This document shows, piece after piece, positions 23,159 through 31,720 of a DNA stretch of 64,000 bases (its first letter is position 1; the number at the start of each line of letters is the position of its first letter). Made by a program: the position numbers and the translations under genes. The notes below the pieces were generated by a model that made no database searches, was not told the origin of the DNA, and saw only the letters and a program-made list of their open reading frames with translations. Source of the DNA: CAVQKZ01 sp963837325 (GTDB lineage Bacteria; Actinomycetota; Actinomycetes; Mycobacteriales; Jatrophihabitantaceae). Where the stretch lies: NCBI GenBank assembly GCA_963837325.1, contig CAWIMV010000001.1, positions 1,054,001-1,118,000 on the forward strand, read 5' to 3'.

Positions 23159-23488
23159 ATGTGGCTCTACCTGATCCCGCTGGTCGTGCTGTTCGGCCTG
23201 CTCATCTTTGGTCAGCGCAAGCGTCGGCAGCAGCTGGCGTTGGAGATGGAGCGGGTGAGCAAGATCGGCTTCGGCGACGAGGTCATGACGACCTCGGGGC
23301 TCTACGGCACGGTCGTGGGGCGCAACGACGACGGGACCGCCCAGCTCGCGATCGCCCCCGGAGTCGAGGTCAAGTGGGCGCTGGCCGCGCTGCGCGACGC
23401 GAAGTCATTGCCCGACCAGTACCGCAAAGCGATCCATGACGACGACGATGACACCGCCGCGTCCGGCGAGGAGGACCCCGCCCCGTAA
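23159..23488 (+). CDS. yajC: Preprotein translocase accessory subunit YajC
   Basis: A 109-residue protein with a single N-terminal membrane helix (WLYLIPLVVLFGLLIF) followed by QRKRRQQLALEMERVSKIGFGDEVMTTSGLYGTVVG, the conserved YajC block. The C-terminus is acidic (DDDDDTAASGEEDP). YajC is a small partner of SecDF in the Sec translocon. It precedes secD with a 126-bp gap that may hold a second promoter (TACTGT at 23528-23533). Confidence 0.92.
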   Translation: MWLYLIPLVVLFGLLIFGQRKRRQQLALEMERVSKIGFGDEVMTTSGLYGTVVGRNDDGTAQLAIAPGVEVKWALAALRDAKSLPDQYRKAIHDDDDDTAASGEEDPAP

Positions 23489-23527
23489 TGCGGGACTCGG
23501 CGCGGCCCGGCGCAGAATCGTCAGTCA

Positions 23528-23533
23528 TACTGT
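23528..23533 (+). promoter_or_regulatory. Candidate -10 box upstream of secD
   Basis: TACTGT in the yajC-secD gap would place a start near 23540, 75 nt before the GTG. No clear -35 is visible, so this is tentative. Confidence 0.3.
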
Positions 23534-23614
23534 GCTTTCGAGCCGCGCGGAGCGAAGACGGGCCGCAGTTCACCAAGATGGCTTGACCATGCGAAGTCGA
23601 GGAGATTAATCCCC

Positions 23615-25843
23615 GTGGCACCACCCGCTGGAACGCTGCGCGTCGGGCGTTACTTTCTTACGCTGCTCGCGCTGCTGGCCGTGATCTATGCGATCGTCTT
23701 CTGGCCGAATCAGCGGCACACGCCGAAACTCGGCCTCGACCTGGTCGGCGGCACGCAGGTCATCTTCACGGCGAAGACCGAGGCCGGCAAGACGCCGTCA
23801 AAGGCGTCGATGAACCAGGCCAAGCAGATCATGGAGAACCGAGTCAACGGCTCCGGCGTCACCGAGTCGACCGTCGTGATCCAGGGCTCCAACCAGATCG
23901 TCATCTCGATCCCCGGCAGCACCAATACCGATGTCGCGAAGCTCGGTCAGGCCGCGGTCTTGAACTTCCGCGGCGTGGTGATGCCCGCCGTTCCGGTGAC
24001 GCACCCGACCACCGCAGCGCAGCCGGCCGCCACCGCCTCGGCGACCAACAAGCCCAGCGGCTCGACGAGCGGCTCGAAGTCGCCGTCCACGTCAGCGACC
24101 CCGCCGGCGAGCTCGAAGAGTTCGCCCAGCGGTTCGTCCCAGAACCTCGTCGGCCCGGACGCGGCCGCAGCCCGGCCCCTCGGCGCGCCGCGCGCGGCTC
24201 CCACGTCCCCCGCGGCGAAGTCGACTCCCGCACCGACGACCCCAGCCCCGAGCCCGAGCGCGAGCCCGAGCGCTTCTGCTCCGCCGCCGGCCACCGCGCA
24301 CCCCTTCAAAGGACTGACGTTCCCGATCCCGACGAGTGACACGGAGTTCAACAAGCTGACCTCAGCTCAGCAACAACAGCTGCAGACCGCGCTCAGCAAC
24401 TTCGACTGCAATGCCGCGCAGGACGAGCCGGACCTGGTGAAGAAGGTCTTCATCGCCTGCGACGACGGCAAGACGTACGGGGCGCAGCTCGCGTATCTGC
24501 TCGGGCCGGTGATCGTGCCGGGTCACGAGATCAAGACCGCGGCCGCGCAGGCACCGAACGTCAGCCAGGGTCAGACGGAGTGGACGGTGTCGCTTGACCT
24601 GAAGAGCAGCGGCCAGACCAACTGGGCCAAGTACACCGGCGCCCACAACCTGGGCAGCGCGAAGGCCAGCGGTGGCGCGGTGACCCAGTGCGGTACCAGT
24701 GGCACACCGTGCGCGGACTACGTCGCGTTCACGCTCGACGGCAACGTGATCTCCGCGCCGGTCAACCAGGAAGCGATCAACGGCGGTAAGACGCAGATCA
24801 GCGGCAACTTCAGCCAGAAGAGCTCGAAGCAACTGGCCGACCAGCTGAAGTACGGTGCCTTGCCGCTGACCTTCAAGAACCAGGAGGCGCAGACCGTCTC
24901 GGCCACGCTGGGCACGTCCCAGCTCAAGGCCGGCCTGCTCGCCGGCGGCATCGGCCTGGCGCTCGTCGTCCTGTATTCGCTGATCTACTACCGCGCTCTC
25001 GGCCTGGTCACGATCGCGTCGTTGCTCGTGTCCGGCGCGCTGACCTACGGCTGCCTGGTGGTGCTCGGCACCCAGATCGGCTTCACCCTGAGCCTGGCCG
25101 GTATCGCCGGTTTCATCGTGGCCGTCGGTATCACCGCCGACTCGTTCGTCGTGTTCTTCGAACGGATCAAGGACGAGGTCCACGAAGGCCGGTCGATGCG
25201 CGTGGCCATCCCGCGGGCCTGGGTCCGGGCCCGGCGCACCGTGCTGTCCGCGGACACGGTCTCGTTCCTGGCGGCGGCGATCCTGTACTACTTCGCGGCC
25301 GGCGACGTGAAGGGCTTCGCGTTCACCCTCGGCCTGTCGACGGTGCTCGACCTGGTCGTCGTCTTCCTGTTCACCCATCCGCTGATCTCGTGGCTGTCGC
25401 GGAAGAAGGCGTTCGGCTCGGCCCGCTTCACCGGCCTGAACGCCGTCCGGGACGGTGGGGTGGCTCCGCCGACGCCGGAGCCGGCGGAGCGCAACCGCAC
25501 GAAGCCGGCTCGGACCAAGGCCGCCCAAGCGCGCACGACGTCGTTGACCAAGCAGCGCCCGGCGCCCGTCGCGCTGCTCGAGCGCGACGACGAGCCCGAC
25601 GAGTCAGCTCCGGCCGACGAGCCGGTCGGGGTCGCCGAACCTGAGTCCACTCGGCTCGACGAGACGACGAGCACTGAGCCGGCGTCGATGGCTGAGGGCC
25701 CCGACGACGACGCGGCGAGTGACGTCGACGGTCCCACCGAGCCGCGACGCCGGAGCGTTCCGGAGCCGGGGTCGGCCGCCGAACGGGCGGCCGCGCGGCG
25801 AGCCAGGATGCGGGCCCGGTCCGATGAGAAGGGCAACGGCTGA
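23615..25843 (+). CDS. secD: Protein translocase subunit SecD
   Basis: A 742-residue membrane protein that, with SecF, uses the proton gradient to aid release of exported proteins. The first membrane segment (about 12-30) is followed by LGLDLVGGTQVIFTA, the family signature. Residues about 120-230 are a long Ala/Pro/Ser/Thr low-complexity insert within the periplasmic-type region. The C-terminal five-helix bundle includes AGIAGFIVAVGITADSFVVF and FERIKDEVHEGRS. The last ~150 residues are a charged, probably disordered cytoplasmic tail. GTG 23615 has GAGGAG at 23599-23604. It overlaps secF (TGATG). Confidence 0.96.
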   Translation: MAPPAGTLRVGRYFLTLLALLAVIYAIVFWPNQRHTPKLGLDLVGGTQVIFTAKTEAGKTPSKASMNQAKQIMENRVNGSGVTESTVVIQGSNQIVISIPGSTNTDVAKLGQAAVLNFRGVVMPAVPVTHPTTAAQPAATASATNKPSGSTSGSKSPSTSATPPASSKSSPSGSSQNLVGPDAAAARPLGAPRAAPTSPAAKSTPAPTTPAPSPSASPSASAPPPATAHPFKGLTFPIPTSDTEFNKLTSAQQQQLQTALSNFDCNAAQDEPDLVKKVFIACDDGKTYGAQLAYLLGPVIVPGHEIKTAAAQAPNVSQGQTEWTVSLDLKSSGQTNWAKYTGAHNLGSAKASGGAVTQCGTSGTPCADYVAFTLDGNVISAPVNQEAINGGKTQISGNFSQKSSKQLADQLKYGALPLTFKNQEAQTVSATLGTSQLKAGLLAGGIGLALVVLYSLIYYRALGLVTIASLLVSGALTYGCLVVLGTQIGFTLSLAGIAGFIVAVGITADSFVVFFERIKDEVHEGRSMRVAIPRAWVRARRTVLSADTVSFLAAAILYYFAAGDVKGFAFTLGLSTVLDLVVVFLFTHPLISWLSRKKAFGSARFTGLNAVRDGGVAPPTPEPAERNRTKPARTKAAQARTTSLTKQRPAPVALLERDDEPDESAPADEPVGVAEPESTRLDETTSTEPASMAEGPDDDAASDVDGPTEPRRRSVPEPGSAAERAAARRARMRARSDEKGNG

Positions 25844-26985
25844 TGTCGGTCTTCCGCAGCCTGTACCGGGGCGAGACGCGGCTCAACTTCATCGGCTCGC
25901 GCCGGCGCTGGTACTTGGCCTCGCTGATCTTGATCGTCATCTGCATCGCGAGCTTCGTGTTGCGCGGCTTCAACTACGGGGTCGAGTTCGCCGGCGGCAG
26001 CCAGTTTCAGATCCCGGTCCAGAACACCTCGATCACGACCTCCGACGTCAGCACTGCGTTCACCGACGCCGGGACCAAGCCGGCCGATCCGCCGCAGGAG
26101 GTGGGCTCGGGATCCACGCGGCAGGTCGTGGTCAAGACGGAGACCCTCGAGCCGGCGAAACAGGCCGCCCTCAAGGCGAAGGTCGCGACCACCCTCGACG
26201 TGGCCAAGGGCGACATCACCGTCCAGTCGGTCAGCTCCAGCTGGGGGCACGACATCACGGTGAAGGCGATCGAAGGCCTCATTGTCTTCTTGTTCGTGGT
26301 CTCGATCTACATCGCGATCCGGTACCAGTGGCGAATGGCCGCGGCCGGTATCGTCGCGCTGCTGCACGACCTGATCATCGCGGCCGGGATCTACTCTCTA
26401 GTGGGCTTCGAGGTGACGCCCTCGACGGTGGTCGGCCTGCTGACCATTCTGGGGTTCTCGCTCTACGACACGGTCGTCGTCTTCGACAAGGTCGCCGAGA
26501 ACACGAAGGACATCACCGCGGGCTCGCGCACCACCTATTCCGAGGCCGCCAACACAGCGGTCAACCAGACGTTGATGCGCTCGATCAACACGTCGTTGAT
26601 CGCGCTGTTGCCCGTGGCCGGGCTGCTGTTCGTGGGCGCGGGCATTCTGGGCGTGGGCACGATCAAGGACCTGGCGCTGATCCTGTTCGTCGGGCTGGCG
26701 TCGGGGGCGTACTCGTCGCTGTTCCTCGCGACGCCGATCGTCGTCGACCTGACCGAGCGTGAGCCGGAGTACCAGGCGCTGACCAAGCGGGTCGTGGCCA
26801 AGCGCTCCAGCGAGGCCGCCAAGGCCAAGGCGGCGAGCGCGAACGCGCCGGCCCTGGCCGGTGCCGGGATGAGCGCGCCGAGCGGCGGCAGCGGGCGGCT
26901 GAGCCCCGCCCCGCCCCGCAGAGCCGGCGGTCCGGCGCCCGCGCCACGTCCGGGTGCCCGGCCGCAGCGGGGCAAACGCAGGTAG
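25843..26985 (+). CDS. secF: Protein translocase subunit SecF
   Basis: A 380-residue SecD partner. The N-terminus has RRWYLASLILIVICIASFVL (first membrane helix) and FNYGVEFAGGSQFQI, the SecF version of the D1 motif. The membrane bundle contains VVGLLTILGFSLYDTVVVFDKV and MRSINTSLIALLPV. The tail beyond residue about 340 is Pro/Gly/Arg-rich. ATG 25843 overlaps the secD stop; the stop overlaps apt as TAGTG. Confidence 0.96.
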   Translation: MSVFRSLYRGETRLNFIGSRRRWYLASLILIVICIASFVLRGFNYGVEFAGGSQFQIPVQNTSITTSDVSTAFTDAGTKPADPPQEVGSGSTRQVVVKTETLEPAKQAALKAKVATTLDVAKGDITVQSVSSSWGHDITVKAIEGLIVFLFVVSIYIAIRYQWRMAAAGIVALLHDLIIAAGIYSLVGFEVTPSTVVGLLTILGFSLYDTVVVFDKVAENTKDITAGSRTTYSEAANTAVNQTLMRSINTSLIALLPVAGLLFVGAGILGVGTIKDLALILFVGLASGAYSSLFLATPIVVDLTEREPEYQALTKRVVAKRSSEAAKAKAASANAPALAGAGMSAPSGGSGRLSPAPPRRAGGPAPAPRPGARPQRGKRR

Positions 26986-27536
26986 TGTCCGAATTGACCG
27001 GTGACGCCGGATCCCACCTCGCCGGAGTCGTGGCGGCCGGGCTGCGCGACGTCCCCGACTTTCCGCAGCCGGGCATCGTGTTCAAGGACATCGCGCCGCT
27101 GCTGGCCGATGCGGCGGCCTTCGGCGCCGCCATCGACGCGCTGGCCGACCACGCCCGTAGCACCGGAGCGATCGATCTCGTCGCGGGCGTGGAAGCCCGC
27201 GGCTTTCTGGTGGGCGGCGCGCTGGCCTGTGCCCTCCGGTGTGGGCTGGTCGCCGTGCGCAAGGTCGGCAAGCTGCCCCCGCCCACCGTGCGTCGCAGCT
27301 ATCACCTCGAGTACGGCTCGGCCGAAATCGAGGTGCCCGTCGGTGTGCTCGACGGCCGGCGGGTGTTTCTGGTCGATGACGTGCTGGCAACCGGCGGCAC
27401 GATGCTGGCGGCGGCCGAATTGCTGGCTCAGGCCGGCGCAACCGTTACCGGGCTTGGGGTCCTGCTCGAGCTCGGTTTTCTCGACGGACGCAGCCAGCTC
27501 GGCGACCTCGCGCTGCACTCCCTGTTACGCATCTGA
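26985..27536 (+). CDS. apt: Adenine phosphoribosyltransferase
   Basis: A 183-residue purine-salvage enzyme converting adenine and PRPP to AMP. DFPQPGIVFKDIAPLL near residue 25, GVEARGFLVGGALA and the PRPP loop VFLVDDVLATGGTMLAA are diagnostic. GTG 26985 makes a TAGTG overlap with secF. Its place between secF and relA is the conserved actinobacterial arrangement. A -10 box for relA lies just after its stop. Confidence 0.96.
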   Translation: MSELTGDAGSHLAGVVAAGLRDVPDFPQPGIVFKDIAPLLADAAAFGAAIDALADHARSTGAIDLVAGVEARGFLVGGALACALRCGLVAVRKVGKLPPPTVRRSYHLEYGSAEIEVPVGVLDGRRVFLVDDVLATGGTMLAAAELLAQAGATVTGLGVLLELGFLDGRSQLGDLALHSLLRI

Positions 27537-27562
27537 CCCGCCGCCGTCGGCCGATCGCCCCG

Positions 27563-27568
27563 TAGACT
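27563..27568 (+). promoter_or_regulatory. Candidate -10 box for relA
   Basis: TAGACT lies between apt and relA and would start transcription near 27575. It gives relA a promoter of its own inside the secDF-apt run. Confidence 0.55.
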
Positions 27569-27585
27569 GGGCTTGGCGCACCTCC

Positions 27586-30141
27586 GTGGAGAGGGGAAAC
27601 CAACTGACGACGGACGCTGTCAGCCCAGCAGCGGACGCCGATCCCGGCACGGCCGGCATCACGGCGTCATCCGTTGCTGCCGCCGAGCCGCCCGAAGTTC
27701 CGGAAATTTCTGAATTGTCGGACCTTGGGGCCGCGGAGCAGGCCGCCGCCGAACGAGCCGAGATCGCCGAAGTGGTCCGGGCCCAAGCGGCCGCGACGGC
27801 CCGGCCCGCGACCCGCGCTGACGACGCCGCACCCGCCGACCCGGCGGCGCCGGCCGACGCGAGCAGCTCCGGCAACGCGGTCCATCGCCGGAGGGTCCGC
27901 GACCGCCTGGCCCGCCGCCTGGTCAACTCGCCGCGGCAATCGGCGGTCAAGCCCGTGCTCGAGCCGCTACTGGCCATCCACCGCGGCGCGCATCCGAAGG
28001 TCGACGCCCGACTGCTGCAGCGCGGCTACGACCTGGCCGAGCAGTGCCACCGCGGCCAGTTGCGCAAGAGCGGCGACCCCTACATCACCCACCCACTGGC
28101 GGTGGCAACGATCCTGGCCGAGCTGGGTATGGACACCACCACCCTGGTCGCCGCGCTGCTGCACGACACCGTCGAGGACACCGGGCTGACGCTCGCCGAC
28201 ATCACCGCCGAGTTCGACAGCGAGGTCGCGCAACTCGTCGACGGCGTCACCAAGCTCGACCGGGTCAAGTACGGCGACGCGGCCGAGTCCGAGACGATCC
28301 GCAAGATGGTCGTGGCGATGGCCCGTGACCCGCGCGTGCTGGTGATCAAGCTCGCCGACCGGCTGCACAACATGCGCACGCTGCGCTTCCTGCCGCCGGA
28401 GAAGCAGGAGCGCAAGGCCCGCGAGACGCTCGAGGTACTGGCCCCGCTCGCGCACCGGCTGGGCATGAACACGATCAAGTGGGAGCTCGAGGACCTCAGC
28501 TTCGCCACCCTCTATCCCAAGCGCTACGACGAGATCGTGCGCCTGGTCGCCGAGCGGGCGCCGTCGCGCGACACCTACCTGGGTGAGGTCATCGAACGCA
28601 TCAACACCGACCTGCGCGACGGCGGCATCAAGGCCGTCATCACCGGCCGGCCCAAGCACTACTACTCGATCTACCAGAAGATGATCGTCCGCGGGCGCGA
28701 GTTCACCGACATCTACGACCTCGTCGGTATTCGAGTCCTGGTCGACACCGAGCGCGATTGCTACGCCACCCTCGGCGTCATCCACGCGAACTGGCAGCCG
28801 GTTCCGGGCCGGTTCAAGGACTACATCGCGATGCCGAAGTTCAACATGTACCAGTCGCTGCACACGACTGTGATCGGCCCCGGCGGCAAGCCGATCGAGT
28901 TGCAGATACGCACGCACGCAATGCACCGCACCGCCGACTACGGCATCGCCGCGCACTGGAAGTACAAGGAACTCAAGGACATGGCCGCGGCCGAGCCGTC
29001 GGCGGTCTCCGACGAGATGGGCTGGCTGCGCCAGCTGCTCGACTGGCAGCGCGAGGCGCAGGAGCCCGAGGAGTTCCTGGACTCGCTGCGCTACGACCTC
29101 GGCGCCAGCGAGGTGTACGTGTTCACGCCCAAGGGCGACGTCATCGCGCTGCCCACCGGCTCGACGCCGGTCGACTTCGCCTACGCGGTACATACCGAGG
29201 TCGGGCACCGCTGCATCGGCGCCCGTGTCAACGGCAAGCTCGTCGCGCTGGAGAGCACGCTCGACAACGGCGACTCGGTCGAGGTGTTCACCTCCAAGGC
29301 CGAGAACGCCGGGCCGTCGCGTGACTGGCTGGGCTTCGTCAAGTCGCCCCGGGCTCGGACCAAGATCCGGCAGTGGTTCGCCCGTGAACGCCGCGAGGAC
29401 GCTGTCGACGCCGGCAAGACCGCGCTGTCGAAGGCGATGCGCAAGGCCGCGCTGCCGCTGCAACGGCTGCTCGGCGGCGACCAGTTGCTGACCCTGGCCC
29501 GCGAGATGCACCTGGCCGACATCTCCGCTCTCTACGCCGCCATCGGCGAGGGGCACGTATCAGCCCAATCGGTGGTGCAGAAGCTCGTCGCCCAGCTCGG
29601 CGGCAGCGAAGGCTCGGTGGAGGACATCTCCGAGGCCATGATCCCGGCGGTCGACGCGCCCGACGCCAGCCCGCGCCGTACCGGCGGTGACGCCGGCGTC
29701 GTGGTCAAGGGCGTCAGCGACGTGCTGATCAAGCTGGCCCGGTGCTGCACGCCGGTGCCGGGCGACGAGATCCTCGGCTTCGTCACCCGCGGTGGTGGCG
29801 TCTCGGTGCACCGCCGCAGCTGCACGAACGCCACCGCGCTGTACGAGCAGGCCGACCGGCTCGTCGAGGTGGAATGGGCCCCGTCAGCGGACTCGACGTT
29901 CGTGGTGTCCATCCAGGTCGAGGCGCTCGACCGGCACCGCCTGCTCTCGGACGTGACCCGGGTGCTGTCCGACGAGCGCGTCAGCATCCTGTCGGCCAGC
30001 GTGAGCACCAACCGCGACCGCGTGGCGGTCAGCCGGTTCACCTTCGAGATGGCCGAGGCCAAGCACCTGGGCCACCTGCTCCGGGCGATCCGCACCGTCG
30101 AGGGCGTGTACGACGTGTACCGGGTGCACGCCGGCAGCTGA
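27586..30141 (+). CDS. relA: Bifunctional (p)ppGpp synthetase/hydrolase, RelA/SpoT type
   Basis: An 851-residue Rel enzyme. After a ~120-residue Ala/Pro/Glu-rich N-terminus comes the hydrolase HD domain (RKSGDPYITHPLAVA; LLHDTVEDTG with intact His-Asp and Glu-Asp), the synthetase domain (GRPKHYYSIYQKM; YDLVGIRVLVD; ELQIRTHAMHRTADYGIAAH), TGS (VYVFTPKGDVIALPTGSTP), a Cys-containing helical/zinc-finger region (LARCCTPVPGDEI) and a C-terminal ACT domain. Both catalytic halves look active. The start is uncertain: GTG 27586 is the first standard codon after the -10 box but has no ribosome site, while the excellent GGAGAGGGG (27588-27596) points to a CTG at 27604. Confidence 0.95.
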   Translation: MERGNQLTTDAVSPAADADPGTAGITASSVAAAEPPEVPEISELSDLGAAEQAAAERAEIAEVVRAQAAATARPATRADDAAPADPAAPADASSSGNAVHRRRVRDRLARRLVNSPRQSAVKPVLEPLLAIHRGAHPKVDARLLQRGYDLAEQCHRGQLRKSGDPYITHPLAVATILAELGMDTTTLVAALLHDTVEDTGLTLADITAEFDSEVAQLVDGVTKLDRVKYGDAAESETIRKMVVAMARDPRVLVIKLADRLHNMRTLRFLPPEKQERKARETLEVLAPLAHRLGMNTIKWELEDLSFATLYPKRYDEIVRLVAERAPSRDTYLGEVIERINTDLRDGGIKAVITGRPKHYYSIYQKMIVRGREFTDIYDLVGIRVLVDTERDCYATLGVIHANWQPVPGRFKDYIAMPKFNMYQSLHTTVIGPGGKPIELQIRTHAMHRTADYGIAAHWKYKELKDMAAAEPSAVSDEMGWLRQLLDWQREAQEPEEFLDSLRYDLGASEVYVFTPKGDVIALPTGSTPVDFAYAVHTEVGHRCIGARVNGKLVALESTLDNGDSVEVFTSKAENAGPSRDWLGFVKSPRARTKIRQWFARERREDAVDAGKTALSKAMRKAALPLQRLLGGDQLLTLAREMHLADISALYAAIGEGHVSAQSVVQKLVAQLGGSEGSVEDISEAMIPAVDAPDASPRRTGGDAGVVVKGVSDVLIKLARCCTPVPGDEILGFVTRGGGVSVHRRSCTNATALYEQADRLVEVEWAPSADSTFVVSIQVEALDRHRLLSDVTRVLSDERVSILSASVSTNRDRVAVSRFTFEMAEAKHLGHLLRAIRTVEGVYDVYRVHAGS

Positions 30142-30153
30142 GCCGGCGCGGTC

Positions 30154-30936
30154 TCAGCCGATCTTCTTGAGGTCCACGACGAACACCAGCGGCGAGTTGG
30201 CCGGGATTGCTTGCTGGGCCTGCGAGCCGTAGCCGAGGGCCGCCGGCAGGATCATGATCCGCCGTCCGCCGACCTTCATCGGCGGTACGCCGGACGTGCC
30301 ACCGATGCCCTCGGTGAATCCCTTCACCACGCGGCTCAGCGAGAACTGGGCCGGCGAACCGCGCACCCACGAGGAGTCGAAAAGCGTCCCGTTCTTGTAG
30401 AGGGCGCCGACGTACTGCACGGTGACGGTGGACGCGGGCGTGGCCGCCTTGCCCTTGCCGACGACGAGGTCCTTGAAGGCGAGCTTCGTCGGTGCGGTGC
30501 TCGACTTCGACTTCACAGCCGGGGCGCCCTTCAAGTCGGCGGCCCCGCTGACCGTCACGCCCTGGAAGCTCACCGCGGCTCCCTTCGCAGGGGGGTAGGA
30601 CGTCGACGGCGTCGCCGACGGGGTGGGCGACGTAGGTGTCGCGCTGCTCGGCGAGGCCACGGTCGGGTTGTCCGACGCCGCCGCGGTGTTCTTGCCCTTC
30701 TTGTCGTCGCCGGTCACGGCGACGATGAAGATCGTCACGACGGCGATCAGCAGGATGGAACCGACGATCGACGCGATCAGGGTGAACCGCTTGCGGGCGG
30801 CTTCGCGCTCCTGGCGGCGCTGCAACTGGCGTTCGAGGTGTCGGCGGGCGGCCTCACGGCGCTGCTTGTCGGTCGGCACGGGAAAACGATCCTCCAGCTG
30901 CTTGGGACGCTGCGGTGCGGCGGTAGCGGACGACAC
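30154..30936 (-). CDS. FKBP-type peptidyl-prolyl isomerase, membrane-anchored
   Basis: A 260-residue protein. The N-terminal 48 residues are Arg/Gln-rich and cytoplasmic, then one membrane helix (about 51-74, LIASIVGSILLIAVVTIFIV) and a Ser/Thr/Pro linker. The FKBP domain occupies the last ~110 residues: VTVQYVGALYKNGTLFDSSW, VVKGFTEGIGG, MKVGGRRIMILPAALGYGSQ and NSPLVFVVDLKKI. It should act on the outer side of the membrane. GTG 30936 lies 13 bp after a minus-strand TAGACT box. It is convergent with relA (12 bp). Confidence 0.92.
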   Translation of the reverse strand: MSSATAAPQRPKQLEDRFPVPTDKQRREAARRHLERQLQRRQEREAARKRFTLIASIVGSILLIAVVTIFIVAVTGDDKKGKNTAAASDNPTVASPSSATPTSPTPSATPSTSYPPAKGAAVSFQGVTVSGAADLKGAPAVKSKSSTAPTKLAFKDLVVGKGKAATPASTVTVQYVGALYKNGTLFDSSWVRGSPAQFSLSRVVKGFTEGIGGTSGVPPMKVGGRRIMILPAALGYGSQAQQAIPANSPLVFVVDLKKIG

Positions 30937-30949
30937 ATAGATCGACGGC

Positions 30950-30955
30950 AGTCTA
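30950..30955 (-). promoter_or_regulatory. Candidate -10 box for the FKBP gene
   Basis: TAGACT on the minus strand ends 13 bp before the GTG at 30936, giving a very short leader. Confidence 0.5.
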
Positions 30956-31005
30956 CGGATGCCGATGTGGGAGCCAGCAATGAGAAGCCCGTATCGGCCG
31001 CTCGG

Positions 31006-31011
31006 TAGGCT
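31006..31011 (+). promoter_or_regulatory. Candidate -10 box for the metallo-hydrolase/hisS/aspS operon
   Basis: TAGGCT would start transcription near 31018, giving a leader of about 34 nt with GGAG at 31039-31042 before GTG 31052. Confidence 0.5.
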
Positions 31012-31051
31012 GAACTGTCCCCACCGTCTCGATCAATTGGAGTGCCCGGCC

Positions 31052-31720
31052 GTGTTCATAGCGGGATTCCCGTCGGACGCGACCGCCACCAACTGCTGGG
31101 TCGTCGCGCCTGCCGACGGCGAGCAATGTGTCGTCATCGACCCCGGGATCGGCATCGGGCCACGCCTGGATGAGATCATCAGCGCGCACCGCCTGCACCC
31201 GGTGGCCGTCCTGCTCACCCACGGCCACTTCGACCACACGTTCTCCGTCCTGCCCGTGTGCCAGGCGCGTGACGTGCCGGCCTACATCCACCCCGACGAC
31301 CGCGGCCAGCTCGCCGACCCCTGGTCCGGCGTCGGGCTGCCAGCGGGCACCCCGCTGTTCGGCACGCTCACGTTCGCCGAGCCCGACGACGTGCGCGGGC
31401 TCGCCGACGGCGACACGGTGGCACTGGCCGGCCTCGACTTCGGCGTGCGGCACACGCCCGGCCACAGCGCCGGCTCGGTGGTGTTCGGGCTGACCGAGCC
31501 GGCCGGGGAGGGCGACGTGCTGTTCTCCGGCGACTTGCTGTTTGCCGGCTCGATCGGCCGCGTCGACCTGCCCGGCGGTTCGATGGGCGCGATGGACGCC
31601 TCTTTGCGCCGGGTGATCTGGCCGATGGACGACGGCACGCTCGTGCACCCCGGGCACGGGCCGTCGACCACGATCGCCCGGGAACGGGCCACGAATCCTT
31701 ATCTGCAGGACATCGCATGA
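31052..31720 (+). CDS. Metallo-beta-lactamase-fold hydrolase (glyoxalase II-like)
   Basis: A 222-residue hydrolase of the metallo-beta-lactamase fold. The dinuclear metal motif THGHFDH is followed by HTPGHSAGSVVF, the Asp ligand in LFSGDLLFAGSIGR and the final His in VHPGHGPST. I start at GTG 31052 (MFIAGFPSDATATNCW) with GGAG 9 nt upstream; longer in-frame starts cross the promoter. The stop overlaps the hisS ATG (ATGA). This hydrolase-hisS pairing is common in actinobacteria, but the substrate is not known. Confidence 0.88.
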   Translation: MFIAGFPSDATATNCWVVAPADGEQCVVIDPGIGIGPRLDEIISAHRLHPVAVLLTHGHFDHTFSVLPVCQARDVPAYIHPDDRGQLADPWSGVGLPAGTPLFGTLTFAEPDDVRGLADGDTVALAGLDFGVRHTPGHSAGSVVFGLTEPAGEGDVLFSGDLLFAGSIGRVDLPGGSMGAMDASLRRVIWPMDDGTLVHPGHGPSTTIARERATNPYLQDIA

